Source: Diphasiastrum complanatum
Taxonomy: Eukaryota; Streptophyta; Lycopodiopsida; Lycopodiales; Lycopodiaceae
Direction: 5' to 3'
Length of the DNA: 64,000 bases
Assembly: GCA_029204225.1 (NCBI GenBank)
Contig: CM055096.1
Location: forward strand, 35,546,139 to 35,610,138
The notes under the pieces are model-generated. The model saw only the letters and a list, made by a program, of their open reading frames with translations, was not told the origin of the DNA and did not search any database. Every line of letters begins with the position of its first letter. Within the stretch, counting starts at the first letter, position 1. This document shows positions 44,051 to 52,650 of the stretch, one piece after another. Made by a program: the position numbers and the translations under genes.

Positions 44051-47000
44051 CTAGCTTGGTTCAATCATTGCTTTACTAATCACTCCAAGTGATGATCTGA
44101 ACTTCATAAAAGGTGTCTTTTGAAGTGGTTTAGTAAGTAGATCAGCTACACATTCATTGCTTGGAACATGCTCCAAAGCAATCTCCTTGGCTTGCACCAT
44201 TTCTCTCACAAAGTGATGGCATATCTCAATGTGCTTAGATCTTGCATGGAAGATTGGGTTAGATGCAAGGTGTTGGGCTGATATATTGTCATTGTAGATG
44301 ATTGGTGCCTCCTCTGAATCCATGATCTTTAGTTCCACCAATAATCTCTTGATCCAAAGTACCTCCTTTGTAGTGGTTGTCAAAGCTTTGTACTCGGCCT
44401 CGGTTGAAGATAGAGATATAGTTTCTTGCTTTTTTGAAAGCCATGAAACCACACCTTCTCCTATGAAAGTTGAATAGGCACTTGTTGATTTCCTATCCCT
44501 CTTGTCCCCTGCAAAATCTGAATCACTAAATGCATGAAGGTTAATCACATCTCCTCTATATAGAATCCCAAAATCCAATGTACCCGAGATGTATCTTAGA
44601 ATCCTCTTAGCCTTTTTCCAATGGATATTCAATGGCTTTTGCATGGATTGGCTCAACCTACATACACTAAAGCTAAGATCTGGTCTAGTTATAGTGATCC
44701 ACATTAAGGAACCTATAAGTTGCCTAAACAAAGTGATGTCCATGAAGGATCTTTCATCATCTTCATTTGGCACTTTTACATCTTGCTCCATTGGTGTGTC
44801 AACACTTTTGCATACTTCCATCTTAAACTTCTTCAAAAGACTTTGAGCATAGTTTACTTGACTTATAAAGATAAAATCAGACCCTCTAAGTACTTCTATG
44901 CCTAAGATGAAGTGAAGACACCCTAGATCTACCATCTTGAACTCTAAGGATAGATCTATCTTGATTTTTTCAATACCATCAACACTATTTCCACTAATGA
45001 TGATGTCATCTACATAAATGAGTAAAAGTACAATACCAACATCATCAAACTTAATGTAAAGAGTGGGATCATATTCACTTTGAACAAAAGAAAGTGAAAT
45101 AAGATAGCAATGTAGTCTTGAATTCCAAGATCTCGAGGCTTGCTTCAAGCCATAGATGCTTCTTTGGAGATGGCATACTTTGTTCTCCATTCCATGCTTG
45201 ATGAACCCTTGTGGCTGCTCCATATAGATATCCTCTTCCAAAAAACCATTCAAGAAAGCATTAGAGACATCCATTTGACATAGAATCCATCCAAAATGTG
45301 ATGCAAGTGCAATGATTAGTCTTATTGTGACCATCTTGGCCACGGGTGCAAAAGTTTCCTCATAGTCTATCCCTCTCTCTTGAGCATAACCTTTTGCAAC
45401 TAATCTTGCTTTATGTTTGTTAACACTCCCATTTGCATTCAACTTAAGCTTGAAGACCCACTTGCATCCTATTACATTCCTTTGAGGTCTCTCAACAAGC
45501 AACCAAGTTTCATTCTCAATCAAGGCATCATACTCATCCAACATAGCTTTATACCATTCTTTGGAGTTCAATGCATCTTCAACATTAGACGGTTCTTCAA
45601 AACTAGATAAAGCATAAGAAGTGGATGAGATACCCTCAACTTGCTGTCCTTTGCCTTGATATGTGAGCCTTGATGGCTCCACTTTTGCCCTTGAAGATCT
45701 CCTTGGTGTGATAGGTGGGTTTGGTGCTTGCTCCTCCATGAGCTCCTCCTCAAAACCAAGATCTTGCTCCTCGGCCATCTTCTTCTTGATTGTTGGAGCA
45801 CTTGAGCCTTCTTCAAGCATATGCATATGATGTTCATCAAAGATGACATCCGTTGAAACAACAAATTTGTTCAAGGATGGGAGATAGACATTGTAGCCCT
45901 TGCTTGAGCTTGCATATCCAAGCATGATCCCTCTTGTGGAAGATGGATCCTCCTTGGTTCTTGTTTCCAATGGCACATGCACATAACATATACACCCAAA
46001 AACTTTCAAGTGATTAAGATTGGGTTTCTTTCCATACAACATCTCATATGGAGTTTTGCCTTCAATTGCTTTGCAAGACACCCTATTCATCAAGTAGTTT
46101 GCACATACAAGAGACTCACCCCAAAAGGATTTGGACAAACAAGCATCTAATCTTAAAGCCTTAGAACATTCACATAATGTTCTATTCCTTCTTTCAGCAA
46201 CTCCATTTTGTTGAGGAGTGTAAGGACAAGAAGTCTCTTTCTTGATCCCTTCCTCCTCACAAAAGGCCTTGAACTCATTGGAGATGAATTCTCCACCATT
46301 GTCACTTCTAAGAATCTTGATGCTATGATTATGATGCTTTTCCACAAACAACTTGAACTTTACAAAAGTATCAAATACTTGAGACTTGAAGGAAAGTAAG
46401 AACACCCAACAATATCTTGAGTAGTCATCAATGAAGGTTAAAAACATGGATGAACCTCCATTAGATTTGGTGCTAGCAATGTGCACATCCGAGTGTATGA
46501 GTTCAAGAGGATGAGATGACTTTGTGATGGAGTTAGGAAACACCTTCTTATGTGCCTTGGATAAGGCACAAGCTTCACAAACCTTGTCTTCCTTCCCAAT
46601 AGACCTTGGTAGGCCTAAAGCATACTCCTCCTTGATCATAGCCTCCATGGAACCCGAGTTGACATGTCCAAGTATTTTGTGCCATAAAGTAAAGGTAGAT
46701 ATCTTGCTCTTCTCGGCCAACATGACAACATTAGTATCCACAAATGCATCCAGCTTATAAAGTTTGCCAAGTCTAGTGCCCTTAGCCACTATCTTACCCT
46801 TCTTCTTGATGAAACATTCATTTGAAGCAAAGTCAACATTGAAACCATTGTCTACCATTTGGCCAACACTTAGTAGATTCTTTGTTATTGTAGGAATGTA
46901 CAAAACACCTTCTATGTTGATCTTTTTGGAAGATCCTAAGCAAAGGGGAATGCTACCAACTCCTTCAATCTTACAAGCTTCATCATTTGCTGTATAGATA

Positions 47001-48019
47001 GACTTTATAGGTCCATCATAAGATAAGAGAGAAGAGAAAAACTCCCTTTTACTAGTCATGTGTGAACTAGCACCCGAGTCAATCCACCAAGGATCTTCTC
47101 CTTTGAAGCTTGTTGAAGAAAATATGGACATCATGAGAGAGTCCTCATGTGAACTCTCCTCCTCCTCCTCTTTGCTCATGTTGGCTTGGCTTTGATCTTG
47201 CTTCCTCTTGAAGCATTCCGAGGCATAATGCCCCATCTTGCTACAATAGTAGCACTTCACCTTTGATTTGTCCTTCTTGACTTTGGTGGTTGATGGAGAT
47301 GCCTTTGGGGGTCCTTCTTGATCCTCAAGCTTTGTAGACTTCTTGAATGTTGATCCTTTGCCTTTGGACTTGCCTTTGCCTTTGGTGAAGAGAGCTTGGT
47401 CATCTCCACCTTGGATGGAAAGCCTATCCATCCTCTCTTGCATTTGGCTCCTTCTTGATTCCTCGGCCATGAGCGTGCCTTGGAGTTCTTCAAGTATGGG
47501 TAGCTTACCCATAATTGCATATCCCTGAACCAAATTGTCAAATTCAAAGCTTAGTCCATTCAATATGAGTTGAACAAGCTCTTCATCCTTGATAGGGTCA
47601 CCTATAAAGGCTAGCTCTTTGTTCAATTCCTTTACTCTTAGGACAAAAGTATATGCACTCTCTCCTTTCTTTTGATAGCTTCTATAGATTTGATTCTTCA
47701 AAGCTAACATTCTAGTTTGGTTCTTGGATTCATAGACCTTTTTCAAAGTCTCCCAAGCATCTTGAGCTGAAGTGCAATCTCCTACCTCTCTTAAGAGTTC
47801 ATTTGCAACATTCATTTTTATGCAATGTAGTGCAACATTGCACCTCTTGATGTATTTGGCTTTTTCTTGAGGATGAATAGGTTCACCCTCCTTACCATTT
47901 ACAATTTCCATCAGATCTTGCATGATCATGATAGATTCCATTCTAACTTTCCATATGGAATAGTTAGTTTTGTTGAGCCTTTCATTAGTATCCAAAAGAT
48001 ATGCATTTATAGATGCCAT
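44051..48019 (-). CDS. Ty1/copia gag-pol polyprotein of F, 1322 aa
   Basis: One open frame from ATG at 48019. Gag (KTNYSIWKVRMESIMIMQDL) runs to about residue 215; CCHC knuckle C256-C259-H264-C269 (CYYCSKMGHYASEC). Protease D314-S-G (WWIDSGASSHM). Integrase: zinc-binding WHKILGHVN and CEACALSK, catalytic D511, D573 and E609 with 35-residue spacing. RT: QMDVSNAFLNG and YVDD at 1002-1005. RNase H: AFSDSDFAGDKRDRKST, then FHARSKHIEICHHFVRE and ECVADLLTKPL. All catalytic residues examined are present. It is clearly related to A3 but a separate family: LTRs and much of the linker differ. The intact protein can in principle act in trans; its own promoter is doubtful because the 5' LTR lost its U3 start. 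Confidence 0.95.
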   Translation of the reverse strand: MASINAYLLDTNERLNKTNYSIWKVRMESIMIMQDLMEIVNGKEGEPIHPQEKAKYIKRCNVALHCIKMNVANELLREVGDCTSAQDAWETLKKVYESKNQTRMLALKNQIYRSYQKKGESAYTFVLRVKELNKELAFIGDPIKDEELVQLILNGLSFEFDNLVQGYAIMGKLPILEELQGTLMAEESRRSQMQERMDRLSIQGGDDQALFTKGKGKSKGKGSTFKKSTKLEDQEGPPKASPSTTKVKKDKSKVKCYYCSKMGHYASECFKRKQDQSQANMSKEEEEESSHEDSLMMSIFSSTSFKGEDPWWIDSGASSHMTSKREFFSSLLSYDGPIKSIYTANDEACKIEGVGSIPLCLGSSKKINIEGVLYIPTITKNLLSVGQMVDNGFNVDFASNECFIKKKGKIVAKGTRLGKLYKLDAFVDTNVVMLAEKSKISTFTLWHKILGHVNSGSMEAMIKEEYALGLPRSIGKEDKVCEACALSKAHKKVFPNSITKSSHPLELIHSDVHIASTKSNGGSSMFLTFIDDYSRYCWVFLLSFKSQVFDTFVKFKLFVEKHHNHSIKILRSDNGGEFISNEFKAFCEEEGIKKETSCPYTPQQNGVAERRNRTLCECSKALRLDACLSKSFWGESLVCANYLMNRVSCKAIEGKTPYEMLYGKKPNLNHLKVFGCICYVHVPLETRTKEDPSSTRGIMLGYASSSKGYNVYLPSLNKFVVSTDVIFDEHHMHMLEEGSSAPTIKKKMAEEQDLGFEEELMEEQAPNPPITPRRSSRAKVEPSRLTYQGKGQQVEGISSTSYALSSFEEPSNVEDALNSKEWYKAMLDEYDALIENETWLLVERPQRNVIGCKWVFKLKLNANGSVNKHKARLVAKGYAQERGIDYEETFAPVAKMVTIRLIIALASHFGWILCQMDVSNAFLNGFLEEDIYMEQPQGFIKHGMENKVCHLQRSIYGLKQASRSWNSRLHCYLISLSFVQSEYDPTLYIKFDDVGIVLLLIYVDDIIISGNSVDGIEKIKIDLSLEFKMVDLGCLHFILGIEVLRGSDFIFISQVNYAQSLLKKFKMEVCKSVDTPMEQDVKVPNEDDERSFMDITLFRQLIGSLMWITITRPDLSFSVCRLSQSMQKPLNIHWKKAKRILRYISGTLDFGILYRGDVINLHAFSDSDFAGDKRDRKSTSAYSTFIGEGVVSWLSKKQETISLSSTEAEYKALTTTTKEVLWIKRLLVELKIMDSEEAPIIYNDNISAQHLASNPIFHARSKHIEICHHFVREMVQAKEIALEHVPSNECVADLLTKPLQKTPFMKFRSSLGVISKAMIEPS

Positions 48020-48818
48020 CTAGTCTCCTAATCAAGGACTTGACACAAATGAAGGTTACTTCTATTGATTTGATTGAAGGTCTACCTTATCCCACTTCTT
48101 AGGGACCTGAAAAGATCAGTAATAGACTTCCTATAAAGATCTAAGAATGATCTCTAACAAAATCAAATCATAGAATACTAGAAACAATGCACTTGCTTGA
48201 TTGAAGTAGACAATACTAGTAGAATTGCCCCTCTTTCTATAAAGAACATTAAAGCTTCCAAATGATCTGATCAAGAGTGAATTTCAGCAACCTAATATAC
48301 TTCCAAAATCACTTGTAAAAGATCTAAATGGAACTTAATGAGGATGCAACACAATCTACTATCCAATCACAAGCAAAAAATGATCAAAATTGATGAAAAA
48401 TTGATCTAATTTGGTGCATAAGTCAAGCAATGGTTGGACTGAACCTAAATCACTTTAGGAAGTGCCTACTACACCTTAGAACAGCCTTGAAGAGTCCCCA
48501 AAACTCTGATCTTCCCTCTCCTTGAATGCTAGAAAGCCTCCTCTATGAAATCACCTCCAAAACTCGCTTAGAAATCAATGCTTGGAGCAAGCAAAACTTG
48601 CTATCTTGGTAATGTGAATTGAATTCAACTTTGCCTCTGGTTTTAGACACCTAAACACCTGCAAATGAAGTCACACAACACCAATCTCCAATGTATTTGA
48701 CTCACTTTGAGTTCTAGAATCAATACTAGATGCTAAGATCCAATCTACACAAGATTTAGATCAAAACTTGTGATCAAATTGAATGAAAACCAAGGATTTA
48801 GCTCATTTCAGCCTTTAG
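48020..48818 (-). other. Leader of F
   Basis: About 800-bp untranslated antisense leader between primer site and gag-pol start. No repeats or ORFs of note. Confidence 0.7.
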
Positions 48819-48830
48819 GCTCTGATACCA
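48819..48830 (-). promoter_or_regulatory. Primer-binding site of F
   Basis: GCTCTGATACCA on plus; perfect tRNA-Met-type site directly against the LTR end. Confidence 0.95.
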
Positions 48831-49350
48831 TGTAAAAATTACAGCAAATAAGGACCCTAAAACACTTGAAATGATGAGGGAAACAATAGATTATGATTTC
48901 ATAAGATTAGCACAAGTTGAACCATCAAAATCCATCAAAAATCTATGCTTGAACCTCACTAAATGGCCCAAATCCTTGAAGAAGGCTTCACACGTGTGAA
49001 AGTACGGCCTCCCACAGTCTGAGTACTGTACACCAGACCTACATTCAATCCTATAATCATTAGTAATCACAAGTACTCAAACAATTATGAACATAGAGAG
49101 CAATTGCACCATTATGAGAGAAAAAACATGAAATTGCTTGATTAATTTTGGTGAGATATCATCACCTATATATACATGATCCATCACGGTTTTGGGAAGG
49201 TATGAGTAGCCCTAAACCTATACCTAATGCTAATTTTGGTGGATCTTTCATCCCTACCAAGTTAGGGTTGGAATCTTGGAGATCCCTCAACAATGCAAAA
49301 ATTACCAAAAATAGCTCCTATTTTTTCTTCCTTGTATCTAAGCATAATTT
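48831..49350 (-). repeat. 5' LTR of F, truncated
   Basis: Equals 43355-43874 of the other LTR with about four differences and no gaps, then stops at AGCATAATTT. The palindrome TTCACACGTGTGAA is at 48987-49000. Confidence 0.93.
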
Positions 49351-49617
49351 ATCTAACTTGGGAGTACGCTTTTAAGTATGCGGAACATTATTTGCAAAAG
49401 CTCCATTTAAGTGAGCTCGTGCATGTGAAGATTTTGTAGCATGAAAATGTGGTCGATCATATGGAGCTTCAAAACGTAGGGGTTCCCATCTGTCAAATAG
49501 GTTCATTGATGGCTCTTGAACTTGGGATTTCATCCTAGAATATCGATTGAATTGAGCCTGTTCGGTAGATGGGGAGACCATCTCTGGTGGATAGTCCTCT
49601 GTGGAATTCGGATCCAT
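49351..49617 (-). pseudogene. Gypsy G2 gag N-terminus
   Basis: Antisense ATG at 49617: MDPNSTEDYPPEMVSPSTEQ, AQFNRYSRMKSQVQEPSMNL, FDRWEPLRFEAPYDRPHFHA, TKSSHARAHLNGAFANN, then a stop close to the junction with F at 49350. It sits about 130 bp after the D2 LTR, the normal place for gag of an antisense element. No Pfam-type domain can be named from 81 residues; the assignment to gypsy rests on the same-strand integrase at 42560-43354 beyond F. Confidence 0.55.
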
Positions 49618-49739
49618 AACAACTCTAGAGTACCTTAGGATGAGGTAAATAGGCCTCTTGGACTCTTTGGTAACTTGACTGGTGTTTGTGTTTTTTTTTT
49701 TTTAAATATGTAGGGTCGTAGATCTTGCGTAGTATAGCC

Positions 49740-50212
49740 CTCCCGCCTATCAACAAAGTTCACTGGATAGGTACCTAACTATGCATAGATGCTACTTTTA
49801 GTTAGTTTCCTACTTTGCATCTAACTCTACTTCCACTCACACTACTCACACTAACTCTACTCTTCCTAAACTAACTTCATCATGATTTTGGGTGAAGAGA
49901 GAGGATAGAATAGAAGAGGAAGAAGAAGGAGAAGAGAGAAAGAGAGAGAGATGAGATGGAGGTTAGCTCAAATGCTCAATTTCATTGCTTATGGAAAAAC
50001 CTTAACTAGCATAAAACAAAAAAAACATGGGAAATGGAAATAACAAGCAACCACAACAAGAGCATAAGCAAGAGTGATTAGCAAATGAGGATGCTTGAGC
50101 TCTCAAAATGATAGAGTCTCCTCCTCTCTATCAAGCATGAAAATAGTGTACAAATGGTGCCTTTTTATAAAATGGGGAAGGCCCTTGCCCCAAAATCCTA
50201 TCGGCTAATATT
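49740..50212 (-). mobile_element. D-family LTR, copy D2 (5' LTR of G2), truncated
   Basis: Matches 15480-15950 (D1): CACTGGATAGG, CTAACTATGCATAGATGC, CTAACTTCATCATGATT, GA-rich block, and CCCCAAAATCCTAT. The match stops at about 50212, where the CACTA region begins, so about 250 bp of the antisense LTR start is missing. Confidence 0.7.
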
Positions 50213-50219
50213 TACAATT

Positions 50220-50720
50220 ACAACTATATATATGTGTGTTTTGCCACGTGACGCTGCCACGCAAACTCGATACTTAGCCAAAATTTTGACATTTTTCTTA
50301 TGCATGGCACTGCCACGCGTGGCATATCCACACTAAAAGTTTTTCGAGGACCTTGCCGATGAAATCCGAGGAGAGGTCTGGCAAAAAAAATTTAATTCTG
50401 CGTGGCAGTGCCATGCAAAAAAATTTTTTAACTAAAACTTAAAATTTAATCGTCAAAATATGTCGGCGTGGCACATCCACACGTGGAAGTGCCAAATACG
50501 GTTGTTATTTAACCAATTTTCATGTGACATTAATTTTTTTGATTTGCCACGCAGGCAGTGCCACGCATGGCAAATCTCCAGAGAAAATTCTAGAGCGATG
50601 GCTTTTTTTATTGCCATGCGTGGCAATATTAAAACACAATACTTAGAAAAATTTTGTTTTGGAAATTTGCCACGCGTGGCAGTGCCACGCATGGCAAAAT
50701 TAGTTTGTTGTAATTTTTTT
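50220..50720. repeat. Cluster of GCCACGCGTGGC-type palindromes
   Basis: Seven clusters, 50-80 bp apart, of GCCACGC / GCGTGGC words, several forming the 12-bp palindrome GCCACGCGTGGC (50312-50323, 50670-50681) or one-base variants with CATGGC. They lie beyond the 3' end of a CACTA transposase, as expected for the subterminal repeats bound by CACTA proteins. No terminal CACTA motif was found. Confidence 0.65.
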
Positions 50721-51385
50721 TTATCTATTATGAATAATAAGTTAATAAAAAACAACTTTATGATTAATTTAAAAGCAAAATAATAAAATGTGGACCAAAA
50801 ATTAAATGATCATTATCTCAAATTACTATGCTCTGATGAATTAAAGTTACTATCAGTTGAATATTACATGCTATCTTATGTATTTATAGACATTATGATG
50901 TGTTTCTATATTGAGAAAAAAATTTAATTAAAATTTGACAATTTTCAATATGGTATTGATGGGTAAAAATATAAGCGTGAGCTTAAGATGCATGTGAAAG
51001 GATGCTCAGTACCTTACATTTGAGAGCCGTGTGGTAGCTTGTTAAGCTAATTTGTTGATAAAAAAATTGCAATGCTATACACCTTTGTGTGTTTGCAAAG
51101 ATCAATGAATAGTCGAACAATATTGTGGCAAAGTGTATTATTATCTCAAAGAAGATGTCTTTTAATTATAATATATAAATAATCAACACATATATCTTTT
51201 AATTAGTTCACACATCTATTAATATTGATAAATTTTTCTAATTCTAAGTGATTGCGAGATGCGTTTGAAATGAAACTTTAGAAATGCAACATCGTAGAAA
51301 AATATAATAATTTTAATTTGAAAACAATATATATTGACCACAATGGATCATTTTATGACAAAATTATTTGTGATATGTACAAACT
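50721..51385. other. AT-rich non-coding part of the CACTA remnant
   Basis: Nothing recognised; lies between the palindrome cluster and the transposase tail. Confidence 0.45.
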
Positions 51386-51763
51386 TTATTCATCATCGTA
51401 AGATTCAAATTCATCAGCCAATATATCTTGCAACTCATCTCCGCTAAGATGATTTTCATCATCATTATCGAAATCAAAACCTCTCTCAATATTGTCCTCA
51501 TGCAAAAAATCATTTTTGTCCTCTGCATCATCTAAGTTGTCGGAATCATGAGAATCAATTCTCGGATTTTCAATATTTATAGAACTCGAAGGTATATGTA
51601 CATCTTCATCAGATATACTTGTGTTGTCCAAATTAAGATCTTCCATTTCATTCTCAACATATGCATTTTCAAATACATGTCTTGAGCGTGGCTTAATTTG
51701 AACAACATACCACCAATCTTTGTTTAGTCGATCTGGTTGAAAAAATACCTGCACGTTTAGCAA
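51386..51763 (-). pseudogene. CACTA transposase C-terminal part
   Basis: Antisense reads NVQVFFQPDRLNKDWWYVVQ, IKPRSRHVFENAYVENEME, followed by a strongly acidic tail (DSDNLDDAEDKNDF, LADEFESYDDE). The VFFQPD-L-KDWWYVV pattern corresponds to the DUF4216-type region at the end of plant En/Spm (CACTA) transposase proteins. It is in order with the TNP2-like fragment at 51887-52400 on the same strand; 120 bp without clear coding lie between (possible intron or decay). Confidence 0.65.
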
Positions 51764-51886
51764 TGTTAGGATTAGATATTTGTTATGCTCACATTTTAAT
51801 TCACAATAAATAGATGTAATGAAAAAGTAGTGTAGATGATTAATATAACATTGATCATAATTGACAAAAAGAAAAAAATGTGAAAT

Positions 51887-52400
51887 TCATGCACACCTGT
51901 TCACAATGACGAGGCAGGTATTTCCATCAATACATAATTTTGGCCAATACTCTTTTTTTGTTTTTGATTCTTGTAGATCATGCCTGGCAGAAATATTGTC
52001 TTTGTCGCCCACCAAGTGTTTCCATATTGATTCACTCACATTTTTTAATATGTGCATAGGATCAAGCAAGTGATTGATCAAAAGGTTATTCCAATATGGT
52101 AAACAATGAAAGATGGATAGTCTTTTCATACCATTGATTGGCTTAGTCTCGGATTCAATCCAAAGTTTGTGCCAATACAAATAGTTTCATTTCATAGTCA
52201 CCTGAAAAAATCGCCCAATCCTGGATAGTCATGCATAATCCACATTAACATCGCACGCAACAAAAATGTTTTGTCTTGAAGTGGACGTGAGATGTCATGT
52301 GCTTGGACTCCCTTCCATAGTAGTTCTAGATCCTCAATAGATGGTGTAAAGTAGATATTCATATTTTTTACTTCATATTTTCCAAGAATTAGAAGTGCTA
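51887..52400 (-). pseudogene. CACTA (En/Spm) TNP2-like transposase fragment
   Basis: Antisense: FTPSIEDLELLWKGVQAHDI, QDKTFLLRAMLMWIMHDYPG, LGDFF, stop, then WHKLWIESETKPINGMKRLS, FHCLPYWNNLLINHLLDPMH, ILKNVSESIWKHLVGDKDNI, SARHDLQESKTKKEYWP. The LPYW-LL-H-LD-MHI-KNV block and the preceding ELW-GV motif are hallmarks of TNP2-type transposases (Transposase_21 family). The cysteine-rich part that should lie between DYPG and WHKLW is missing, and no N-terminal part remains: at about 52401 it passes into a copia LTR fragment. Non-functional. Confidence 0.8.
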
Positions 52401-52643
52401 GAGAGAAGGCAGAAAAATACAAAAAAGACGAAGGTGGGTCTGAAATGGATTCCAAGGCATTTTGGCCACTATGTCGTATTTGTCTTGAAGGTGCGAAAAA
52501 GGCGAAGGTGCCTTGAAAACGATTAAGGCACAAAAATCTCAAAGGTAAAAAATGTGAAGGTCTGAAACATGTAGTCAGCTTTCAGTTTTCAAGATGCTCA
52601 TTACTTGAACGATTTGTTAAGACTGAGCATAAGAAATTTAACA
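52401..52643 (-). repeat. 3' LTR fragment of copia B2
   Basis: First 243 bp of a B-family LTR (antisense TGTTAAATTTCTTATGC at 52643), matching the start of the LTR at 55086-55809. It breaks off at about 52400 against the CACTA fragment. Preceded (antisense) by a purine tract GGGGAAG at 52644-52650. Confidence 0.85.
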
Positions 52644-52650
52644 CTTCCCC
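52644..52650 (-). promoter_or_regulatory. Polypurine tract of B2
   Basis: CTTCCCC on plus, adjoining the LTR start. Confidence 0.6.

Larger units (their letters stand above)
43355..49350 (-). mobile_element. Copia element F, coding-intact, 5' LTR truncated
   Basis: Antisense element with 3' LTR 43355-44036 (682 bp), an intact polyprotein ORF, primer-binding site 48819-48830, and a 5' LTR of which 520 bp remain (48831-49350). The shared 520 bp of the two LTRs differ at about four sites by eye, so the insertion is recent. The missing 162 bp are the start of the 5' LTR (U3), replaced directly by gypsy G2 gag sequence. The gypsy interior between gag and integrase is also missing, which suggests one deletion removed both. 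Confidence 0.93.
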
